Shown: positions 6,500 to 10,134 of the stretch, piece by piece
Position numbering within the stretch: position 1 is the stretch's first letter
How the letters are laid out: every line of letters begins with the position of its first letter
NCBI GenBank assembly: GCA_902803265.1
Contig: CADCPD010000082.1
Location: 1-10,134 of the forward strand
Direction: 5' to 3'
DNA from: an uncultured bacterium
GTDB lineage: Bacteria; Cyanobacteriota; Vampirovibrionia; Gastranaerophilales; Gastranaerophilaceae
Length of the DNA stretch: 10,134 nt
Translations under genes and position numbers: made by a program
Notes under the pieces: generated by a model
What the model was told of the DNA's origin: nothing
The model's database searches: none
The model's input: the letters and a program-made list of their open reading frames with translations, nothing else

Positions 6500-7306
6500 A
6501 TGGACGAAATACAACGATTAATTGACAACTTAAGAGAAATACCGGCAATGCCTAACGTAGTAATGCAGGCAATAAATGTAGTAAAAGATCCAAATGCAAG
6601 TGTAAAAGATTTGGCAGACATTATATCTTATGACCAATCACTAAGTGCAAAAGTTCTAACACTTGTAAATTCAGCATATTATGGATTTTCTCAACAAGTA
6701 ACATCAATAAACAGAGCCCTTGCTCTTATTGGAATGGTAAAAGCTAAAAACTTAATCATAGCAATTGCTATGCGTCCTATGTTTAACAAACAAAGTGCTA
6801 AAGAATTATGGAAACACTCTATTCGCGTTGCAGTAGGTTGCGAATACCTTGCAAAATCTAAAAGTATTTTAAACCCTGATGAAGCTTTTGTATTAGGATT
6901 TATGCACGATATCGGAAAAATGATTTTTAATATGAAAGATCCATTATTCTACGAAAATGTAAAAGAAAGAATTGATGCGGGAGAAAAACCTATTGATTTA
7001 GAAAACGAATATTTCGGATGTAACCATACACAAACAGGTATAATTTTGGCGAAAAAATGGCAATTACCTGTAGTAATTTCAAATGTTATGAAATATCACC
7101 ATGAACCTAGTGAATCTTCTATGGTTTTAGCTTGTTCACTTGTTAATGCAGCAGATTTACTTGTTCAAGATAATTATAAAGTTGAAGATATTGATTTAGA
7201 GATATCAAATACATTAGGTATAGATTTTTCAAGCAGCGTAGCTGAAGTCTTCAGAGCAGAAATACTTGAAAAAGCTGATAGCTTGTTCAACAAACTTTCA
7301 ACATAA
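6500..7306 (+). CDS. HDOD-domain signalling protein, 268 aa
   Basis: HDOD proteins are relatives of HD phosphohydrolases, usually regarded as non-catalytic, and act in bacterial signal transduction. The N-terminal part, IPAMPNVVMQAINVVKDP (14-31), then LADIISYDQSLSAKVLTLVNSAYYGF, is typical of HDOD and fills most of the protein. There are no transmembrane segments and no added output domain. Unusually for the group, many potential HD metal ligands remain: H106 (WKHSIRVA), H136-D137 (MHDIGK), H176 (NHTQTG) and H200-H201 (KYHH). Residual catalysis therefore cannot be ruled out from sequence. AAGGA lies about 7 bases before the ATG. The gene starts 31 bases after ftsX and ends 15 bases before the next gene, with no terminator between them, so it probably belongs to the same operon. 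A role linked to cell division is inference from position only. Confidence 0.88.
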   Translation: MDEIQRLIDNLREIPAMPNVVMQAINVVKDPNASVKDLADIISYDQSLSAKVLTLVNSAYYGFSQQVTSINRALALIGMVKAKNLIIAIAMRPMFNKQSAKELWKHSIRVAVGCEYLAKSKSILNPDEAFVLGFMHDIGKMIFNMKDPLFYENVKERIDAGEKPIDLENEYFGCNHTQTGIILAKKWQLPVVISNVMKYHHEPSESSMVLACSLVNAADLLVQDNYKVEDIDLEISNTLGIDFSSSVAEVFRAEILEKADSLFNKLST

Positions 7307-7321
7307 AATAGAAGGACGTAA

Positions 7322-8578
7322 ATGAAGAGTTCAGGAAATAACGTTTTATTTGTAACAAACGAAGATGAAATAGTAAATTTACTGTCTGATCAGTTAATTC
7401 TATTGAGAAATATCGACTCTATTTTAATAAGATTATACACTGATGCTTGTGATTGTATAGATACAGAAAGACCTCATTCTATAATTATCACTTGTTCAAA
7501 CAAACAAGAAGAAGCTGATTGTATTGAAACAATAAAACTCATGAAACGACATACAATCGTTCCTATTATTTTGGTTATAAGAGAATATGATGAAGATTTT
7601 ATAAAAGAAGCAAATAAAGCCGGTATTTCAGACTGTTTAACAGTAGAATACGGACATAGCGAAATATTGATGAGAACCATCTGGAGTTTACAAAAAAATG
7701 AAATGAAAGAAACTCATAAAAAGATGATTCAGCTTCTTGAACAATTAAAAATAATAGATAAAAATACTGGTTTCTATACTATAAAACAAAATAAAAGAGT
7801 ATTTGAAAACGAAATAACATATCTAAAAGAAAATCACTTAGACGGAGTTTTAATGGCAGTAACTCCAAATAGAGACTCGGAAACAAAAATAAGTAAATCA
7901 AGACTTGATGAAATAATAAAAAGCAATGTCCGTGGTTCCGATAATGTTATAATGCATAACGAAACTGTATATTTTATTGTATTAACAAACACAAACTTAT
8001 CCGGTGCCATGATTGTATGGTCCAGAATTACAAAAACAGTAGGTGAAGAAGGCGTTTTATGCGGATGTATAATAGATATTGGTTCGAACAATATTGAAGA
8101 CTTAAAAGAACTATCTGTAAAAGGTCTGGAAGTAGCAATTAAAGCTCCAAATAACTTTATCGCAATTAACGAAGATAATTACGAATTGAATGATGGTATG
8201 TGGCTTAAAACATCAGGTGTTCAACAAGACGTTAATATTAAATTGTTTAAACAAATATTTGAAAAGAAACTTGAAAGCGTTATTAAGCCTGTATTTGAAT
8301 TTGCAAAGAAGACTGCTAAAAGAAAATTTCCAAAAGTTAAATTTGAACTTGTTGAAGATAAGTCAAAAATTAGCATGATAGCATCTAGAGATGATAAAAT
8401 TTCAGAATTAGTCATAGAACACCCTGGAAGCACGTTCTTAAACATTTCATATATTCATCAAGGTTTAGACAGTCCTGAAAATAAAACAACAAAAGTAGAA
8501 TTTAATGATATAAATGAAACCTTAATAAAAGACTCTATTGAAACATTCTTGTCTGAATACGCGAGTTACGCCAATTAA
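7322..8578 (+). CDS. Pseudo-receiver / degenerate GGDEF-like protein, 418 aa
   Basis: Residues 6-125 follow the alternating pattern of a response-regulator receiver (NVLFVTNEDEIVNLLS, HSIIITCSN, VPIILVIREYD, GISDCLTVEY). The phosphoacceptor aspartate after strand 3 is replaced by TCSN, and the usual Thr/Ser and Lys are also missing, so phosphorylation is unlikely. A helical linker (125-145) leads to about 145-285, which resembles a GGDEF domain: DKNTGFY matches the D-x-LTGL-Y start, RGSDNVIMHNETVYFIVLTNT matches the R-x-GGDEF strand pair with the motif lost to HNET, and GCIIDIG matches the later strand. No diguanylate cyclase activity is expected. The last ~120 residues form a domain I do not recognise, with a basic helix (309-336) followed by beta-rich sequence. 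There is no membrane segment. AGAAGGAC before the ATG is a good ribosome site. It is the last gene of the ftsEX-containing operon. Confidence 0.75.
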   Translation: MKSSGNNVLFVTNEDEIVNLLSDQLILLRNIDSILIRLYTDACDCIDTERPHSIIITCSNKQEEADCIETIKLMKRHTIVPIILVIREYDEDFIKEANKAGISDCLTVEYGHSEILMRTIWSLQKNEMKETHKKMIQLLEQLKIIDKNTGFYTIKQNKRVFENEITYLKENHLDGVLMAVTPNRDSETKISKSRLDEIIKSNVRGSDNVIMHNETVYFIVLTNTNLSGAMIVWSRITKTVGEEGVLCGCIIDIGSNNIEDLKELSVKGLEVAIKAPNNFIAINEDNYELNDGMWLKTSGVQQDVNIKLFKQIFEKKLESVIKPVFEFAKKTAKRKFPKVKFELVEDKSKISMIASRDDKISELVIEHPGSTFLNISYIHQGLDSPENKTTKVEFNDINETLIKDSIETFLSEYASYAN

Positions 8579-8595
8579 ACAGACTAAAATATAAC

Positions 8596-8624
8596 TTGTA
8601 AAAGTTTCTACTTTGTTGTAAATT
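8596..8624 (+). promoter_or_regulatory. Candidate promoter of fba
   Basis: TTGTAA (8596-8601) and TAAATT (8619-8624) are separated by 17 bases. The identical pair at identical spacing occurs before rpmI at 9704-9732, which raises confidence in both. Transcription would start near 8631, with a leader of about 35 bases. The 87-base gap after the operon end shows no convincing terminator, only weak AT hairpins such as AACTT-GTAA-AAGTT, so some readthrough into fba is possible. Confidence 0.5.
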
Positions 8625-8665
8625 AAATTTGTACTAAAAATACAAACAAAACAAGGAGACTTTAG

Positions 8666-9625
8666 ATGAGCGAAAGAAAATTAGTCGGAACAGAAGAAAT
8701 GTTCAAAAAAGCGTTGGCAGGCGGATATGCAATTGGAGCATACAATGTTAACAATATGGAAATATTACAAGGTATAGCTGAAGCAGCAGAAGAAACTCGT
8801 TCTCCAATTATTTTACAAGTTTCAGCTGGTGCAAGAAAATATGCTAACCAAACATATTTAATCAAATTAGTAGAAGCAGCTTTAGCAACAACTACAGTAC
8901 CTATCGCATTACACTTAGATCACGGTGCTGATTTTGAAATTTGTAAAGCATGTATCGATGGCGGATTTTCATCAGTAATGATTGATGGTTCAAGATTCCC
9001 ATTTGAAGAAAACGTTAAAGTTACAAAACAAGTTGTAGAATATGCACACGAAAGAGGAGTTTCTGTAGAAGCTGAACTTGGTAAATTAGCAGGCGTTGAA
9101 GATGATGTTAACGTAAGCGCTAAAGATGCTAAATATACAAACGTTAAAGAAGCAGTAGAATTCGTAAAACAAACAGGTTGTGATTCATTAGCAATCGCTA
9201 TCGGAACTTCACACGGTGCATACAAGTTCAAAGGTGAAGCTAAATTAGACTTTGAAAGATTAAAAGAAATCAAAGATGCTTTAAAAGAAGCTGGTTTTGG
9301 TGATTACCCAATCGTATTACACGGTTCATCATCAGTACCAAAAGAATTCGTAGAAAAATGTAATAAATTCGGCGGAAATTTACCTGATGCACAAGGTGTT
9401 CCTGAAGACATGTTAAACTATGCTTCAAAACACGGTGTTGCTAAAATTAATATTGATACAGACTTAAGATTAGCAATGACATCAACAATCAGAGAATTCT
9501 TTATTGAACATCCTGAAAAATTTGACCCACGTGAATACATGGGACCAGGAAGAACAGCCGTTAAAGAAATGGTTATGCACAAAATGAGAGATGTATTAGG
9601 AACAGCAGGTCACGCTGACGACTAA
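8666..9625 (+). CDS. fba: Class II fructose-bisphosphate aldolase, 319 aa
   Basis: This cytoplasmic zinc enzyme of glycolysis and gluconeogenesis splits fructose-1,6-bisphosphate into dihydroxyacetone phosphate and glyceraldehyde-3-phosphate. Family signatures are clear: LHLDHG (82-87, catalytic D85 and zinc ligand H86), GFSSVMIDGS (100-109), VEAELG (134-139), TSHGAYK (181-187, zinc ligand H183), VLHGSS (217-222, zinc ligand H219) and KINIDTD (260-266). The length and the GVAKINIDTD end fit the shorter Bacillus-like class II aldolases. Tagatose-bisphosphate aldolases are close relatives, but the chromosomal setting and likely high expression favour fba. A strong AAGGAG site lies 7 bases before the ATG, a candidate promoter is at 8596-8624, and a long hairpin terminator closes the gene, so it appears to be transcribed alone. 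Confidence 0.94.
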   Translation: MSERKLVGTEEMFKKALAGGYAIGAYNVNNMEILQGIAEAAEETRSPIILQVSAGARKYANQTYLIKLVEAALATTTVPIALHLDHGADFEICKACIDGGFSSVMIDGSRFPFEENVKVTKQVVEYAHERGVSVEAELGKLAGVEDDVNVSAKDAKYTNVKEAVEFVKQTGCDSLAIAIGTSHGAYKFKGEAKLDFERLKEIKDALKEAGFGDYPIVLHGSSSVPKEFVEKCNKFGGNLPDAQGVPEDMLNYASKHGVAKINIDTDLRLAMTSTIREFFIEHPEKFDPREYMGPGRTAVKEMVMHKMRDVLGTAGHADD

Positions 9626-9647
9626 TAGATATCTTATTTAAATAATT

Positions 9648-9683
9648 AAAAAAAAGAGGTTGAAAATTTTCAACCTCTTTTTT
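9648..9683 (+). terminator. Strong rho-independent terminator after fba
   Basis: A perfect palindrome centred at 9666/9667 has GAGGTTG (9656-9662) pairing with CAACCTC (9671-9677) around an AAAATTTT centre. It is extended outward by an A-run before and six T after. It lies about 25-30 bases past the fba stop. Because of the flanking A-run and T-run it could also stop transcription from the other strand. Confidence 0.95.
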
Positions 9684-9703
9684 AATAAAATGCAATAATA
9701 ATG

Positions 9704-9732
9704 TTGTAAAAAAAATATGTTTTTGATAAATT
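9704..9732 (+). promoter_or_regulatory. Candidate promoter of rpmI-rplT
   Basis: TTGTAA (9704-9709) and TAAATT (9727-9732) with a 17-base spacer, identical in both hexamers and spacing to the candidate before fba. It lies directly after the fba terminator, as needed for separate transcription. The predicted start near 9739 gives a leader of about 75 bases. Confidence 0.6.
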
Positions 9733-9748
9733 AGTTCATGCGGAAGTT

Positions 9749-9769
9749 TTATGGCTATGGCTGCCATAA
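9749..9769 (+). promoter_or_regulatory. Leader hairpin of rpmI, possible attenuator or protein site
   Basis: TTATGGC (9749-9755) pairs with GCCATAA (9763-9769) around a 7-base loop that contains a second TATGGC (9756-9761). The segment after it, TCTTCTTTTAG, is pyrimidine-rich but only a weak U-run. The hairpin sits inside the predicted 5' leader of a ribosomal protein operon, where autogenous control by L20 is known in other bacteria. Whether this is such a site is inference. Confidence 0.45.
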
Positions 9770-9813
9770 TCTTCTTTTAGACAGATAACCTTAAAATAGA
9801 AAGGAAAATGAAA

Positions 9814-10023
9814 ATGCCAAAGATGAAAACACACAGATCAGGTGCTAAAAGATACAAAATAACTGCATCTGGCAAAATTGTAAGAAGACAAGCAGGTAAA
9901 GGTCACTTACTTGCAAACAAAGACGTTAGCCGTAAAAGAAGACTCTCTAAGATGGTAGAAATTTCAGAATCACAAGTGAAATTAGTATCAAAAGAGTTAC
10001 CATACAAGAAATATTCAAGATAG
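9814..10023 (+). CDS. rpmI: 50S ribosomal protein L35, 69 aa
   Basis: L35 is a small basic protein of the large ribosomal subunit. The sequence starts with the hallmark MPKMKTHRSGAKRYK, continues with GKIVRRQAGKGHLL and the basic VSRKRRLSKM, and ends in LPYKKYSR, all as expected for L35. An in-frame ATG two codons upstream (9808) is possible, but the family start is MPKMKTH. From 9814 the AAAGGA ribosome site has a normal spacing of about 9 bases, against about 3 from 9808. The gene is followed after 12 bases by rplT. infC, which precedes rpmI in many bacteria, is absent: fba and a terminator are upstream instead. Confidence 0.96.
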   Translation: MPKMKTHRSGAKRYKITASGKIVRRQAGKGHLLANKDVSRKRRLSKMVEISESQVKLVSKELPYKKYSR

Positions 10024-10035
10024 GAGAGTTGAAAA

Positions 10036-10134
10036 ATGAGAATAGTAAGAGGAAACGTTAATCGTAACAGACATAAAAAAATCTTAAAATTAGCTAAAGG
10101 CTTTATCGGAGCTAGAAGCAGAATTTTTAAAGTA
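10036..10134 (+). CDS. rplT: 50S ribosomal protein L20, N-terminal part (33 codons, cut by window edge)
   Basis: L20 binds 23S rRNA early in large-subunit assembly, and in some bacteria it represses its own operon. The visible residues read [20 protein letters not shown] followed by [13 protein letters not shown]. This matches the invariant RHKKILK-x-AKG-[YF]-x-GARSR block at the start of L20. The gene runs off the right edge in an open frame with no sign of damage. AGGAGAG (10022-10028) overlaps the rpmI stop region and lies about 7 bases before the ATG, consistent with a two-gene rpmI-rplT operon. Confidence 0.95.
   Translation, partial: MRIVRGNVNRNRHKKILKLAKGFIGARSRIFKV

Noticed and set aside
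8920..9273. 117-codon minus-strand frame inside fba
   Set aside because: It is antisense to the conserved aldolase active-site region, with no ribosome site or promoter. It is a shadow of codon bias.
1..10134. CRISPR array, insertion sequence, tRNA or rRNA gene
   Set aside because: No regularly spaced repeats, transposase-like protein, cloverleaf-like segment or rRNA-like stretch was found on either strand by eye.

Overview
The window is low-GC, gene-dense bacterial chromosome with standard code use. The best guess at the source is a gut-type non-photosynthetic cyanobacterial relative (Melainabacteria/Vampirovibrionia, Gastranaerophilales-like). This rests on protein flavour, AT-rich codon use, and an rpmI-rplT pair with fba rather than infC upstream, since cyanobacteria also commonly lack the infC-rpmI-rplT linkage. 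It is an inference, because no rRNA or marker gene is available to settle it. No mobile element, CRISPR array or tRNA gene was seen.

Left part (1-3890), minus strand: three monocistronic-looking genes read leftward. They are two tandem paralogous 5'-nucleotidase-family metallophosphoesterases (2115-3782 and 456-2006) and a 71-residue protein of unknown function (145-360) that ends at a clear intrinsic terminator (about 103-130). Each gene has a closely similar upstream layout: an imperfect palindrome of the GTTA-N8-TAAC type next to CTTTTG, then a candidate promoter with a TATA-rich -10 at 17 bp spacing, then a short leader. The two nucleotidase upstream regions are nearly superimposable, as expected if gene and control region were duplicated together. 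Neither nucleotidase has a recognisable signal peptide.

Middle (3898-8578), plus strand: a divergent extended -10 promoter starts a tightly packed run of five genes. These are the C-terminal half of a split transketolase, ftsE, ftsX, an HDOD-domain protein, and a 418-residue protein. The last looks like a pseudo-receiver followed by a degenerate GGDEF-like fold and an unassigned C-terminal domain. Overlaps of 1 and 8 bases and gaps of 31 and 15 bases make an operon likely. The notable combination is FtsEX (cell-wall hydrolase control at division) with two signalling-type proteins and a half enzyme of central carbon metabolism.

Right part (8579-10134), plus strand: a class II fructose-bisphosphate aldolase gene (fba) is closed by a long, perfect hairpin terminator. 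Ribosomal protein genes rpmI (L35) and the start of rplT (L20, cut by the window edge) follow. fba and rpmI share the same candidate promoter, TTGTAA-N17-TAAATT. The rpmI leader contains a small hairpin with a doubled TATGGC that could be an attenuator or a protein-binding site.
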